Source: Candidatus Handelsmanbacteria bacterium (GTDB taxonomy: Bacteria > Latescibacterota > UBA2968 > UBA8231). Taken from it: 64,000 bases of DNA. The stretch covers positions 47,474-111,473 of the forward strand of contig VGJS01000007.1 of the NCBI GenBank assembly GCA_016867395.1, written 5' to 3'. A model generated the notes under the pieces. It saw nothing but the letters and a program-made list of their open reading frames with translations, searched no databases and was not told the origin of the DNA. Of this stretch, positions 1 to 13,924 are shown piece by piece (within the stretch, counting starts at the first letter, position 1; the number at the start of each line of letters is the position of its first letter). A program made the position numbers and the translations under genes.

Positions 1-2
1 AG

Positions 3-911
3 TTGGAGGACGTCCGCCAACTCCTGGCCGAGGAGCAGGATGCCGAATTGCACGAGCTGGCCCAGGCCGAGGCAGTGTCTCTGGGAGCCGAGGTGGAGGG
101 TCTGGAGCGGGAACTGCGGGTGCAACTGGTGCCCAGGGACCCCAGCGACGGCCGCAACGCCATCATCGAGATCCGGGCCGGCACCGGGGGGGACGAGGCC
201 GGGCTCTTCGCCGCGGACCTCTACCGCATGTACACCCGCCTGGCCGAGCGCCACAACTGGAAGATTGAGCCTCTCGCCTCCAGTACCAACCCGGCGGGGG
301 GGTTCAAGGAGGTGATCTTCCTGGTCTCCGGCAAGGACGCTTTCGGCAAGCTCAAGTTCGAGAGCGGTGTACACCGGGTGCAGCGGGTGCCCAAGACCGA
401 GGCCAATGGCCGCATTCACACCTCGGCGGCCTCGGTAGCGGTGCTGCCCGAGGCCGAGGAGGTGGACATCCAGATCGACCCCGAGGATCTGCAAATCGAC
501 GTATACCGCTCGGGGGGGCCGGGCGGGCAGAGCGTCAACACCACTGACTCGGCGGTGCGTATTACTCACATCCCCACCGGGATCGTGGTCTCCTGCCAGG
601 ACGAGAAGTCCCAGCTCAAGAACAAAAACAAGGCCCTCAAGGTGTTGCGGGCCCGCCTGCTGGACCGCTACCAGGCCGAGCAGGACAAGAAGATCTCCGA
701 AGCCCGCAAGCAGCAGATCGGCTCGGGGGACCGCAGCGCCAAGATCCGCACCTACAACTTCCCCCAGGGGCGCTTCACCGACCACCGCATCGGCCTGACC
801 CTCTACCGCCTCGAAGAGGTGCTCGACGGCGACCTCGACGAGGTGGTGCAGCAGCTCACCCTGGCCGCCCAGGAGAACGCCCTGGCGGTGGTGGGGGAGG
901 AGCCTGCGTGA
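3..911 (+). CDS. prfA: Peptide chain release factor 1 (5' end outside window)
   Basis: Release factor that reads UAA and UAG and triggers hydrolysis of peptidyl-tRNA on the ribosome. The 302 visible residues end at a proper stop; the family is about 355-360 residues, so some 55 N-terminal residues lie left of the window and the TTG at position 3 is internal. The catalytic GGQ loop is present at about visible residues 174-176 ([15 protein letters not shown]). The RF1-type decoding tripeptide P-x-T appears as PKT near residue 130, just before GRIHTSA, which favours RF1 over RF2. The next gene, prmC, methylates the GGQ glutamine and overlaps by 4 nt, the usual prfA-prmC arrangement. Identity is secure. 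Confidence 0.97.
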   Translation: MEDVRQLLAEEQDAELHELAQAEAVSLGAEVEGLERELRVQLVPRDPSDGRNAIIEIRAGTGGDEAGLFAADLYRMYTRLAERHNWKIEPLASSTNPAGGFKEVIFLVSGKDAFGKLKFESGVHRVQRVPKTEANGRIHTSAASVAVLPEAEEVDIQIDPEDLQIDVYRSGGPGGQSVNTTDSAVRITHIPTGIVVSCQDEKSQLKNKNKALKVLRARLLDRYQAEQDKKISEARKQQIGSGDRSAKIRTYNFPQGRFTDHRIGLTLYRLEEVLDGDLDEVVQQLTLAAQENALAVVGEEPA

Positions 912-1789
912 GCGGCGCGGCGCCCCGCCCCTGGCAGTTGCTCCCTCTGCTCGAAGAGACCAGCCGCTTCTTCGCCGCCAGGAAACTCGACAACGCCCGC
1001 CTCCAGGCTGAACTGCTTTTGGCCGACGTGCTGGACCTCAAGCGCCTCGACCTGTACCTCCGCTTCGATCAGTCCCTCAGCCCCGCCGAGGTGGACGCGT
1101 ACCGCGAGCACGTGCGGCAGCGGGTGCGGGGGGTCCCCCTCCAACACATCACCGGCAAGGCCGGCTTCCGCAACCTGACCCTGAGCGTGGATCCCTCGGC
1201 GCTTATCCCCCGTCCCGAGACCGAGATTTTGGTGGAGGTGGCCCTGGAACACCTCAAAGGGTTTGAAGCGCCTCTCGTGCTGGACCTGGGCTGCGGCTGT
1301 GGTGCCATCGCCCTGTCTCTGGCCCAGGAGTGCCCGCAGGCACAGGTGCGGGCCAGCGATCTCTCGCCGGAGGCCCTAGCCACGGCCCGCCGCAACGCCA
1401 TAGAACTGGGGCTGGAGGAGCGGGTGGGCTTTTGTTGCGGCGACCTCTTCGAGCCCTTTGCGCCGGAGGAGCAGTTCCACCTGATTGCCTGCAACCCGCC
1501 CTACGTGCGGCGCGGCGACCTGGAGGGATTGGAGCCCCAGGTGCGCGACCACGAGCCGCGCCTGGCTTTAGACGGGGGGGAGGACGGTCTGGACTTCTAC
1601 CGGCGGCTGGCGGGGCTGGCGGCCGCCTTCCTGGCCCCGCAGGGGATGCTGGTGCTTGAGGTGGGGGCCGGGCAGGCCGGGGAAGTGGCGGCCCTGCTGG
1701 CGCAGAGTGGCGCCTTTGGGCCGGCCCAGGTGCGCCCGGACCTTGCCGGCATCCCCCGGGTGGTCAGCGCCCGGGGGGCGGGAGGCTGA
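908..1789 (+). CDS. prmC: Release factor glutamine N5-methyltransferase PrmC
   Basis: SAM-dependent enzyme that methylates the glutamine of the GGQ motif in release factors RF1 and RF2. The 293-residue product has an N-terminal helical domain, a SAM-binding motif [14 protein letters not shown] near residue 120, and the diagnostic NPPY catalytic motif (ACNPPYV) near residue 196. The GTG start at 908 overlaps the prfA stop and is preceded by GGAGGAG with about 5 nt spacing, so the two genes should be translationally coupled. radA follows after 1 nt, suggesting one prfA-prmC-radA transcript. Confidence 0.96.
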   Translation: MSGAAPRPWQLLPLLEETSRFFAARKLDNARLQAELLLADVLDLKRLDLYLRFDQSLSPAEVDAYREHVRQRVRGVPLQHITGKAGFRNLTLSVDPSALIPRPETEILVEVALEHLKGFEAPLVLDLGCGCGAIALSLAQECPQAQVRASDLSPEALATARRNAIELGLEERVGFCCGDLFEPFAPEEQFHLIACNPPYVRRGDLEGLEPQVRDHEPRLALDGGEDGLDFYRRLAGLAAAFLAPQGMLVLEVGAGQAGEVAALLAQSGAFGPAQVRPDLAGIPRVVSARGAGG

Positions 1790-1790
1790 G

Positions 1791-3161
1791 ATGGCCAAGA
1801 AGGTGCGCTCTCATTTTGCCTGCCAGTCCTGCGGCCACCAGGCGTCCCGCTGGTTCGGGCGCTGCCCGGCCTGCGAGCAGTGGAACACCTGCGCCGAGGA
1901 GTTGCTGCCCCCCGAGGACAGCCGCCGGCCCGAGCGCCGGACACAGGCCGCGTCCCCCCAGCCCATCACCGAGGTCTTGCTTCAGGAGGCCGAGCGCCTG
2001 CTGACCGGCCTGGGGGAATTGGATCGGGTGCTGGGTGGGGGGATCATGCCCGGCTCGGTGGTGCTGGTGGGTGGGGACCCAGGGATCGGCAAGTCCACGC
2101 TGCTCTTGCAGATGGCCGGACAACTGGCGGCGCGGAACCAGCGGGGGGTGTACCTGTCGGCCGAGGAGTCAGGAGCCCAAATCCGCCTGCGGGCCGGGCG
2201 CATCGGCGCCCTCTCGCCCGAATTGCTGGTGCTTTCGGAGACCAACCTGGCCGCCATCCTCGAAGCGCTGGAGCGGGCCGAGGCGATGGCGGTGATCATC
2301 GACTCGATCCAGACCATCTACTACCCGCAGCTCGAAAGCGCCCCCGGTAGCGTGGGACAGGTGCGCGAGTGCGCCGCCCGCTTGGTCTACTTTGCCAAGG
2401 AACGGGGGGTGCCAGTTTTTTTGGTGGGGCACGTCACCAAGGAGGGCACGGTGGCCGGGCCTCGCACCCTAGAGCATTTGGTGGACACGGTACTCTATCT
2501 GGAGGGGGAGCGCCACCATCACTTCCGCATCCTGCGGGCGGCCAAGAACCGCTTTGGCTCCACCAACGAGATTGGGGTCTTCGAGATGCGGGAGCGCGGG
2601 CTGGTGGAGGTGGGCAATCCCTCCCAATTGTTACTGGCTGAGCGGGCGCCGGGGGTCTCAGGCTCGGCAGTGGTCTGCACTATCGAGGGTACCCGGCCCC
2701 TGCTGGTGGAGATCCAGGCCCTGGTAAGCACCAGCAGCTTTGGTTACCCCCAGCGGGTGGCCACCGGCATCGACCCTAAACGCCTGGCCCTTCTGGCGGC
2801 TGTGCTGGAGAAGCGGGGGGGGTACCAGATCGCCGGCCAGGACATCTTCGTCAATGTGGTGGGTGGTATCCGGGTCGAGGAACCCTCGGTGGACTTGGGG
2901 GTGGGACTGGCGATGGTCTCCAGTTTCCTCAACCGGCCCATCGAGCCGGGGACGGTGGCCATCGGCGAGATCGGGCTGGGGGGGGAGGTGCGGCCGGTGG
3001 ACCAGATCGAGCGGCGGGTGGCCGAGGCGCGGAATCTGGGTTTTACCCGCTGCCTGGTGGCCCGCAGCAACCTCAGGGGCTGGCGCCGGCCCGAGGGGAT
3101 GGAGGTGGTGGGGATAGGCGGGCTGGAAGCGGCCCAGGAAGTGGCCCTGCTGGAAAAGTAG
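1791..3161 (+). CDS. radA: DNA repair protein RadA
   Basis: RecA-like ATPase and branch-migration helicase that acts with RecA in recombinational repair. The 456-residue protein shows the full RadA order: a C4 zinc finger (Cys11, 14, 25, 28), a Walker A motif GGDPGIGKST near residue 94, the RadA-specific KNRFG motif near residue 255, and a C-terminal Lon-protease-like domain. The ATG at 1791 follows a GGGAGG ribosome site and matches the usual MAKK N-terminus; longer in-frame starts would lie inside prmC. recA follows 228 nt downstream on the same strand but has its own promoter. Confidence 0.96.
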   Translation: MAKKVRSHFACQSCGHQASRWFGRCPACEQWNTCAEELLPPEDSRRPERRTQAASPQPITEVLLQEAERLLTGLGELDRVLGGGIMPGSVVLVGGDPGIGKSTLLLQMAGQLAARNQRGVYLSAEESGAQIRLRAGRIGALSPELLVLSETNLAAILEALERAEAMAVIIDSIQTIYYPQLESAPGSVGQVRECAARLVYFAKERGVPVFLVGHVTKEGTVAGPRTLEHLVDTVLYLEGERHHHFRILRAAKNRFGSTNEIGVFEMRERGLVEVGNPSQLLLAERAPGVSGSAVVCTIEGTRPLLVEIQALVSTSSFGYPQRVATGIDPKRLALLAAVLEKRGGYQIAGQDIFVNVVGGIRVEEPSVDLGVGLAMVSSFLNRPIEPGTVAIGEIGLGGEVRPVDQIERRVAEARNLGFTRCLVARSNLRGWRRPEGMEVVGIGGLEAAQEVALLEK

Positions 3162-3172
3162 TTTTGCTGTCA

Positions 3173-3192
3173 CCATTGCTGCCCAGCAATGG
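3173..3192. repeat. Perfect 9-bp inverted repeat between radA and recA
   Basis: CCATTGCTG, two bases, then CAGCAATGG: a perfect palindrome 11 nt after the radA stop. No T-run follows on either side, so it is a poor intrinsic terminator. It lies about 105 nt upstream of the recA -35 element, so it could be an operator or a 3'-end-protecting hairpin of the radA mRNA. It does not match the E. coli or Bacillus LexA box. Function unknown. Confidence 0.5.
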
Positions 3193-3296
3193 CTCCTCTC
3201 CGACACACTCTTCTGGTTAAATCTCCTTTATAAATCAATTCTAAGGCATGGCATGGGCTTTGTCTGGGTATGGGCACCGCAGGGCGAAAAAAACGG

Positions 3297-3325
3297 TTGA
3301 CTGCTGCACAAACAAATACTATCTT
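3297..3325 (+). promoter_or_regulatory. Predicted sigma70-type promoter of recA
   Basis: TTGACT (3297-3302), 17-nt spacer, TATCTT (3320-3325), in a locally AT-rich stretch. A start site near 3332 would give a leader of about 58 nt before the recA ATG at 3390. The -10 TATCTT resembles the TANCTT elements found at several other predicted promoters in this window. Confidence 0.6.
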
Positions 3326-3389
3326 TTTGTGCACTTATTCGCTTCTCATGATCCCCGGCAGCCGGGGAAACAAGGCCCAGGAGGATGTC

Positions 3390-4502
<1,113 letters not shown>

Positions 4503-4537
4503 AATTGCCCAACCCCCTTCCCGCTCCCCCTCTTCCT

Positions 4538-4580
4538 GCGCAAGGCTGTGCCACTCCCAGGTACAGCCTTGCGCTTTTTT
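4538..4580 (+). terminator. Intrinsic terminator of recA
   Basis: A perfect 12-bp stem, GCGCAAGGCTGT (4538-4549) with ACAGCCTTGCGC (4563-4574), 13-nt loop, followed by six T residues (4575-4580). It sits 36 nt after the recA stop. A second, imperfect hairpin lies near 4636-4665 before the next gene. Confidence 0.93.
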
Positions 4581-4709
4581 GCCCCTCCCCGCGCCTTTTT
4601 GCCCGTCTATCCCTAAATTACATCAGGCGTTCCCCTACCCTTCCCTTGAGGCCAGGGAGGGTGGGATTTATTCTAAAAGCGGCATTTTTCAGCATAGAAG
4701 GATCCGAGG

Positions 4710-5528
4710 ATGGCGGCAAAAAAGGTGTTGATAACCGGGGTGTACGGCCTGATTGCCAGTTCCATCTACCAGCGCTTCCAGGCCCAACCGGGCAAGTACG
4801 AGGTGCACGGGCTGGCCAGGCGGCGGCGGCTTTCCGAGCGGGCGCCGCGCACCCGGCAGTTGGAGATCCCCAAGGAGCAATTCCACCTGGTGGACCTCAG
4901 CGACCTGGAGGCGGTGGAAAAGGCCATGACGGGCATGGAGGTGGTGGTGCAGATGGCCGCTGACCCCCGGCCCGACGCCAGTTGGGAGAGCCTGCTGGCC
5001 AGCAACATCGCCGGGACCCGCAACGTGTTTGAGGCCGCGGTGCGGGCCGGGGTCAAGCGGGTGGTGTACGCCAGCTCGATCATGGTCTCCTGGGGCTACC
5101 AACTCGACGAGCCATACAAATCCCTGGCCGAGGGCCGCTTTGCCGAAGCCGCCCAGGCCGACATCCACACTGTGACCCACGAATGGCCGGTGCGGCCCAC
5201 CGGCCTGTACCCGGCCACCAAGGTCTGGGGCGAGGCCCTGGCCCGGTACTACGCCGATGTACACGGCCTGTCCTCCCTGTGCCTGCGCATCGGCTGGGTC
5301 AACGCCGAGGACCACCCGCACAAGCCCGAGTCCGGGGCGGTGTGGTGCAGCCAGCGCGACGTGGTGCAACTGGTGGAGCGGGCGGTGGATGCGCCGGAGG
5401 ACCTGCGGTTCGACATCTTCTATGGGGTGTCCAACAACCAGTGGCGCTGGGTGGACATCGACCACGCCCGCGAGGTGCTGGGTTATATCCCCCAGGACAG
5501 CGCCGAGGAGAAGCTCACGAAGAAGTGA
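4710..5528 (+). CDS. NAD-dependent epimerase/dehydratase, uronate-dehydrogenase-like
   Basis: Extended short-chain dehydrogenase of 272 residues with a Rossmann nucleotide-binding start (KVLITGVYGLIASSI) and a catalytic YxxxK motif in LYPATKVWGEALARYY near residues 169-173. The size and the region around LRIGWVNAEDHP resemble NAD-dependent uronate dehydrogenases, which oxidise hexuronates to aldarolactones, but the substrate cannot be read from sequence; a nucleotide-sugar epimerase is an alternative. The ATG at 4710 is preceded by GAGG. It is isolated between two terminator-like hairpins, so probably monocistronic. Confidence 0.8.
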   Translation: MAAKKVLITGVYGLIASSIYQRFQAQPGKYEVHGLARRRRLSERAPRTRQLEIPKEQFHLVDLSDLEAVEKAMTGMEVVVQMAADPRPDASWESLLASNIAGTRNVFEAAVRAGVKRVVYASSIMVSWGYQLDEPYKSLAEGRFAEAAQADIHTVTHEWPVRPTGLYPATKVWGEALARYYADVHGLSSLCLRIGWVNAEDHPHKPESGAVWCSQRDVVQLVERAVDAPEDLRFDIFYGVSNNQWRWVDIDHAREVLGYIPQDSAEEKLTKK

Positions 5529-5557
5529 GCGCGCCACAGCCCCATTGACGGCAAGCG

Positions 5558-5586
5558 ATCCCCGCCGGGCGACCTGGCGGGGATTT
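5558..5586 (+). terminator. Terminator-like hairpin after the epimerase
   Basis: ATCCCCGCC (5558-5566) pairs perfectly with GGCGGGGAT (5576-5584) around a 9-nt loop, followed only by TT. It lies between the epimerase stop and the recD2 start. The short T-run makes termination efficiency uncertain. Confidence 0.55.
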
Positions 5587-5603
5587 CGCATCTAGGACTG
5601 TCC

Positions 5604-7741
5604 TTGGCCGAAACCATCGAAGGCACCATCGAGCGGATCACCTTCCAGGCCGAGGATACCGGCTACACCGTGGCCCGGTTGCTGGCGGGGGAGGAGTTGG
5701 TAACGGTGGTGGGGGTGATGGCCGGGGCGCAGGTGGGGGAGGGAGTGCGCCTGGAGGGGGAGTGGTCCTCCCATCCCCAGTACGGCCGGCAGTTCAAGTT
5801 CTCACAATACACCCCCCTCTATCCCGCTACGCTGGAGGGTATCCGCCGCTATCTGGGCTCGGGGCTGATCAAGGGCATCGGCCCGGTGACGGCCCAGCGC
5901 ATCGTCGAGCACTTTGGGATGCAGACCCTGGAGGTCATCGATCGGCAGCCCGAGCGGCTCCTGGAGGTGCCCGGTACCGGGCCCAAGAGGGTGGAGATCA
6001 TCAGGGGGGGCTGGCAAGCCCAGCGGCAGATCAAGGACGTGATGGTCTTTCTCCAGTCCCACGGGGTGGGCACGGCCTACGCGGTGAAGATCTACAAGAC
6101 CTACGGGGACCAGGCCATCGCCGCGGTGCAGGCCAACCCGTACTGCTTAGAGCAGGATATCTGGGGCATCGGCTTCCTCAGCGCCGACCGCATCGCCCGC
6201 AACCTGGGGGTGTTGCCCGAGGCCCCCGAAAGGCTTAAGGCCGGGTTGCGCTACGTGCTCAACCAGGCCGGCGACGAAGGACACGTCTTTCTGCCTCGGA
6301 TGGAATTGCTGGAGGCGGCTCAAAAGGAGCTGGAGGTGGCCCCGGAGCTGCTGGCCCAGGGGCTGGCGGGGCTGGCGGCGGAAGGGGGCGCGGTCCTGGA
6401 CGGCGAGCGGGTGTACCTGCCGCCCCTGCACCAGGCCGAGGTGGGCATCGCCGCCTCGCTGCTGCGCCTGCTGCGGGCACCCCTGCGGCAGGGCCGCGAC
6501 CAGGTCGGGGAGGCCATCGCGGTGTTGGAGGAAAAGCTGGGCATCCAGTACGAGGCCCAGCAGCGGGAAGGGCTGCTCAGGGCGGCGCAGAGCAAGGTGA
6601 TGGTGCTTACCGGGGGCCCTGGCACGGGCAAGACCACCATCACCCGGGGCATCATCGCCCTCCTGGAGCAACAGGGCCAACAGGTGCTGCTCTGCTCGCC
6701 CACCGGCCGGGCAGCCAAGAAGCTGGCCGAGGCCACCGGCAAGCCCGCCCGCACTATCCACCGGCTCCTGGGCTTCAAGCCGCCCAAGGGCTTCGAGCAT
6801 CACCAGGACAACCCGCTAAAGTGCCAGGCCCTGATCGCCGACGAGGTGTCGATGGTGGACGTGGCGCTGATGCACAGCCTACTCAAGGCCTTGCCGGCCT
6901 CGGCCCGGGTAGTGCTGGTGGGGGACGTGGATCAACTGCCCTCGGTGGGGCCGGGGAAGGTGCTGCGCGAGCTGATCGCCAGCGGGGCAGTGCCGGTGGT
7001 GCGCCTCACCCACATCTTCCGCCAGGCCCAAGAGAGCCAGATCGTCACCAACGCCCACCTGATCAACCAGGGCGAGTGCCCAGCCATAAACAACCGCGAG
7101 GCACGGGACTTTTTCTTTATCGAGGAGGAGGAGCCCGAGCAGGTGGCAACCACCATCCAGGAGTTGTGCGCCGAGCGCCTGCCCCGCCGTTACAATCTGG
7201 ACCCCATCGAGGACATCCAGGTGCTGGCCCCCATGTACCGGGGGGAGACCGGGGCCAGCAACCTGAACCAGGCTCTCCAGCAGCGGCTCAATCCCAAGGA
7301 ACAGGGCTGGAAGCGGGGAGGGGTCGAGTACCGGGTGGGGGACAAGGTGATGCAGGTGCGCAACAACTACGAGAAGGGGGTCTTCAACGGGGACGTGGGC
7401 CGCCTTCGCGCCATCGACCCCGAGAACCAGGTGGTGCGGGTGCTCTTTGAGGAGGAGGTGGAGTACGAGTTTTCCGAGCTGGACGAATTGGTGCTGGCCT
7501 ATGCGGTTTCGGTACACAAGTCGCAGGGCTCGGAGTACCGGGCAGTGGTGTTGCCCCTGACCACCCAGCACTATCTGATGCTCCAGCGCAACCTGCTCTA
7601 CACCGCCATCACCCGGGCGCGGGAGCTGGTGGTGATGGTGGGGACAAAAAAGGCCCTGGGCATCGCGGTGCGCAACGGCCGCACCGCCGAGCGCCACACC
7701 GCCCTGGCCGCCAGGCTGCGGGAGCTGTCAAAGGGAAGCTG

Positions 7742-7742
<1 letters not shown>
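5604..7742 (+). CDS. recD2: RecD2-type 5'-3' DNA helicase
   Basis: Superfamily 1B helicase acting in recombination and replication repair without RecBC. 712 residues, normal for RecD2. It opens with the RecD2-typical oligonucleotide-binding segment (IEGTIERITFQAEDTGYTVA) and has helix-hairpin-helix repeats in the first 200 residues. Walker A is GGPGTGKTT near residue 337, Walker B is ADEVSMVD, motif III is GDVDQLPSVGPG, and the C-terminal motif is VSVHKSQGSEY. The start is a TTG at 5604, chosen because conserved sequence begins there and an AGGA lies 7-10 nt upstream. The stop overlaps the next start by 1 nt. Confidence 0.93.
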
Positions 7743-10857
<3,115 letters not shown>

Positions 10858-12039
10858 TCAGGGGATGAGGCGGACGATCTCTTCCTGGCTCGGGGTCGTG
10901 GCCTGCGGGCCCTTTGCCGGGTCCACGTACACGTTGATCTCCAGCCGCACCCCGAAATGGGGCAGGTAGATGCCCGGCTCCACCGAGAAGCCGGTGCCGG
11001 GCAAGAGCTGGCGGGTGTCGTGACTTTCCAGGTCGTCGAGATTGGCGCCCAGGCCATGCACCGCCCGCCCAGGGCCCAGGCTGTGGCCGGTGCGGTGGAG
11101 GAAACGGTCGCCGTACCCGGTTTTGCTGATGAAGTCGCGGGCAATCCTGTCGGCCTCCCAGCCCTGCACCGGCTTGCCCCGGCCCCAGCAGTCCCGTAGG
11201 TGCGCCACTACTAAATCGCACGCCTCCTTCACCATGTCAAATATCCGCTGCTGCTCGGCGGTGGGATGAGGGGTGGCGCAGGCCACCCAGGTGATGTCTC
11301 CGTAGACGGATTGGGGGCCGGGGTGTCTGGCCCACAGGTCGATGAGCACCCAGTCGCCCCTGGCGATGGAGGGGGAGCCCTGGTCCTGGGGCTCGTAGTG
11401 GGGATCGCCGCTGTGGGCGTTGAAGGCGACGATGGGGCCGTGGTCGGTCTCCAGGCCACGGCGGGCGAAGTCGGCAAGTATGAACTGCTGAAGCTCGTAC
11501 TCGGTGCAGGAGCGCCCCTGCTCCAGGCACTGGGTTAGGTGGGCGAAGGCCGCGTCCCTCACCTTGATCACCTGCCGGCAGGCGTCGAGGTGCGAAGCCA
11601 GGGCCTCGGGGCTCCAGGTGGCCAGGGCCGTCTGGTACAGGTCGGCGGAGGAGACCACCTCCACCCCGCAGGAGCGCACCAGGTCGAGGGTGCCCCCGTC
11701 CACCCAGGAGGTGATGGGCAGGGCCCCGCCGGGGGAGTATTCCAGGGCCACGCGCCGGCAGCGGGAAAGGGCTGCTTGGAGCCAGGCGTGCAACTGCTGC
11801 CAGCCGGTGTAGGATTCCAGGGCCACCCCGGTCCCGGCGAAAACCCCCTGCTCGATGACGTGGGCCAGGAGGCGGGCCGGCCCTTCGGCGGGGATGAGCA
11901 GGAAGGCGCGGCGGGTGGTGGGTTTCTGGAAACCGAGCAGTTGCCACATCACCGGGTTGTTGTTGCGGAAGTCGCAGACCAGCCAGGCGTGGAGGTTTTG
12001 GTCGCGCAGAAAGCGCTGGGCGGCGCTCAGGTCCAGCAC
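10858..12039 (-). CDS. M24-family metallopeptidase (Xaa-Pro aminopeptidase-like)
   Basis: Creatinase-fold peptidase of 393 residues. The C-terminal half carries the five metal ligands of M24 enzymes: Asp in LIDLWAR, Asp in YGDITWV, His in HRTGHSLG, Glu in FSVEPGIY and Glu in VRLEINVYV. The N-terminal half is a creatinase N-domain. Aminopeptidase P or prolidase activity is the likeliest role. The GTG start at 12039 is preferred over the ATG at 12138 because GGAGGA lies at 12047-12052 with 7-nt spacing and a minus-strand promoter (12077-12105) would fall inside the longer version. First gene of an operon with metG. Confidence 0.88.
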   Translation of the reverse strand: MLDLSAAQRFLRDQNLHAWLVCDFRNNNPVMWQLLGFQKPTTRRAFLLIPAEGPARLLAHVIEQGVFAGTGVALESYTGWQQLHAWLQAALSRCRRVALEYSPGGALPITSWVDGGTLDLVRSCGVEVVSSADLYQTALATWSPEALASHLDACRQVIKVRDAAFAHLTQCLEQGRSCTEYELQQFILADFARRGLETDHGPIVAFNAHSGDPHYEPQDQGSPSIARGDWVLIDLWARHPGPQSVYGDITWVACATPHPTAEQQRIFDMVKEACDLVVAHLRDCWGRGKPVQGWEADRIARDFISKTGYGDRFLHRTGHSLGPGRAVHGLGANLDDLESHDTRQLLPGTGFSVEPGIYLPHFGVRLEINVYVDPAKGPQATTPSQEEIVRLIP

Positions 12040-12076
12040 GGGGGCGTCCTCCGGCAAGGGTGGAAAGGAAAGGGGT

Positions 12077-12105
12077 ACGATAAGCCATCGGCTGGTTACA
12101 GACAA
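12077..12105 (-). promoter_or_regulatory. Predicted promoter for the M24 peptidase-metG operon
   Basis: On the minus strand, TTGTCT (12105-12100), 17-nt spacer, TATCGT (12082-12077). A start near 12070 would leave about 30 nt to the GTG at 12039, including the GGAGGA ribosome site. The same -10 hexamer occurs before the DprE1-like gene. Confidence 0.5.
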
Positions 12106-12122
12106 TAGTCGGCGGGGGTGGG

Positions 12123-12151
12123 TTGGTGCGTCACGCATCCCGGTTTATATT
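12123..12151 (+). promoter_or_regulatory. Predicted promoter of the decayed PEP-utilising gene
   Basis: TTGGTG (12123-12128), 17-nt spacer, TATATT (12146-12151). Back-to-back with the divergent M24 promoter. It would transcribe the pseudogene starting at 12199, so the promoter may have outlived the coding sequence. Confidence 0.45.
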
Positions 12152-12198
12152 GTCTTTTTCCCCAGGGGCCGGTTGCAGAAAGGTGACGGACTGGGGAG

Positions 12199-13896
12199 AT
12201 GCAGGAGACAGGTGCAAGCGGCGCGGAACTGCTCTGGTTGGGGCAGCCGGCCTGCGGCGAGGTGGAACTGGTGGGCGGCAAGGTGGCCAATCTCAGCCGG
12301 CTGGCCGCCGAGTTCCGGGTGCCCCCCGGCTTTTGCCTGATTACCAGGGCCGACGAGGTGTTGGGCCGCGGGGGTGGGGGAGGCCGAGGGGCTGCCTCAG
12401 GGGTGTGCGGGGGTTTCGCGGGCGGCGTACGCCGAGTTGGGGGCGCCGCTGCAACCAGGAGGAGCCCCCGGTGGCGGCGCGCTCCTTGGCGGTGGACGAG
12501 GACGGCCGGGCCGCCTCCTTGGCCGGCCAGTACGAGACCTATCTCAACCTCTTCGGGGCCGAGCAGGTGGCCCAGTCAGTGCGAGATTGCTGGGCGGCGA
12601 TGCGCTCGGAGCAGGTGCGCTAGGACCACCGGCGCTACGGCCTGCTGGTGGACCAGGGCCGGCTGGCGGTGCTGATACAGCAACTGGTGGGGGCGGACGT
12701 GTCGGCGGTGGTGTTCAGCGCCGACCCGGTTAGCGGGGACCGCGAGGTGGTGGTGGTCAACGCCACTTGGAGGCTGGGCGAGAGCATCCTCGGCGGCACG
12801 GTCAGCCCGGACGAGTACCGGGTGCGGAAGGCCGACCTGAAGGCCATGGGGCGCCGCGTCGCTGACAAGGAGCGCATGACGGTGGCGGTGCGGGGGGGGG
12901 ACCTGCGAAATGGCGGTGCCCCGCTCTGCGCACCCAACCCGCGCTCGACGAAGATAAGTTGGGCCAACTTGCGGCCCTGGCCCTGGAAAAGAGTCCTGAG
13001 GGGCGGGCCTTTCTGGCGGCACTGCGGAAGTACCTACGGGTCTGTGGCCAGTGCGGTACCACCTGGGGGCTGAGCACGCCCACCTGAAGCGAGGAGCCTT
13101 CGCCGGCGCTCACGAACATCCAGGGCTACCTGGGACGGCCCGAAAGCGACGACCCCCGGGCGGGCCAGGCGGTGCTGGCCGACTAGCGCGAAAAGGCTGT
13201 AGCCGAGGCGCGGGCCCGGTTGGAGGGGTATCCCCGGCAGGTGGTGGAGCAGTTCGAGTTCCTGCTCAAGGCCGGCCAGTTGGGGGTAGTGCTCTCCGAG
13301 GGCCACGGGTTCGGGATCGACTTCAACGCCATGGCCAGGGTTAGGCGGGTCGTGGTGGAGGTGGGCAAACGCCTGGCGCAGGGCGGGTCCATCACCGCTG
13401 CCGAGGATGTGTTCCACCTTGGCCTGGACAAGTTGCGCGCCGAACTGGAGCAGCCCGGCGACGGGCGCGTCCCCCATGTTGGGCATGGACTACGGGCCGC
13501 CGCCGGACAGCCCTCTGACCCGGATCTTCGGCAAGCTCTTCGGCGGCCCGCCCCGGGCCACCGGGGAAGCGGGGGTGCCTAAGGGGCATGCCGGCTCGGT
13601 GGGCAATGCTTGGGGTCGGGCCCGAGTGAACCGCTCCCCGGAGGAGGCCGGCCCCTTGCAGTGGGGGGAGATCCTGGTGGCCGAAACCACCTCGCCGCGC
13701 TGGACGCCCCTCTTCGCCACCGCTGGGGGGATTGTCACAGACACCGGCGGCATCCTCAGCCACTGCGCTGTGGTGGCCCGCGAGTACCGGCATCCCGGCG
13801 GTGGTGGGCACCGGCGCTGCCACCAAGGTGATTCAGGAAGGGCAACTCCTGGAGGTGGACGGTGACGCCTGGACGGTTCTTATTGTCGAGGAGTGA
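12199..13896 (+). pseudogene. Decayed PEP-utilising phosphotransferase (PEP synthase / rifampicin phosphotransferase-like)
   Basis: Recognisable pieces occur in the right order but in different frames: the N-terminal ATP-grasp start (LVGGKVANLSRLAAEFRVPP), then PVAARSLAVDEDG and LAGQYETYLNLFGAEQV, an in-frame TAG at 12621, then VFSADPVSGDREVVVVNATW. A frame change follows at the G-run near 12893, then TCEMAVPRSARTQPALDED. Next is an in-frame TAG at 13184, then VLSEGHGFGIDFNAMARVRR, and finally the phosphohistidine domain with GGILSHCAVVAREY, followed by another frame change near 13790. At about 1.7 kb it is shorter than the ~800-870 codons usual for this family, so internal deletions are likely. 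Several independent lesions argue for real decay rather than one sequencing error. Confidence 0.85.
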
Positions 13897-13924
13897 GGCG
13901 GCCCCGCCGCAAAGAGAGGTCGCG

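Noticed and set aside
3162..3389. LexA/SOS box upstream of recA
   Set aside because: No match to the E. coli CTG-N10-CAG or Bacillus-type box; the palindrome there is a different sequence.
12040..12138. Longer start for the M24 peptidase
   Set aside because: A GGAGGA ribosome site supports the GTG at 12039, and the promoter lies inside the longer version.
12199..13896. Single frameshift sequencing error in a live PEP synthase
   Set aside because: At least two in-frame stops and several frame changes plus shortened length, with a second decayed gene next door.
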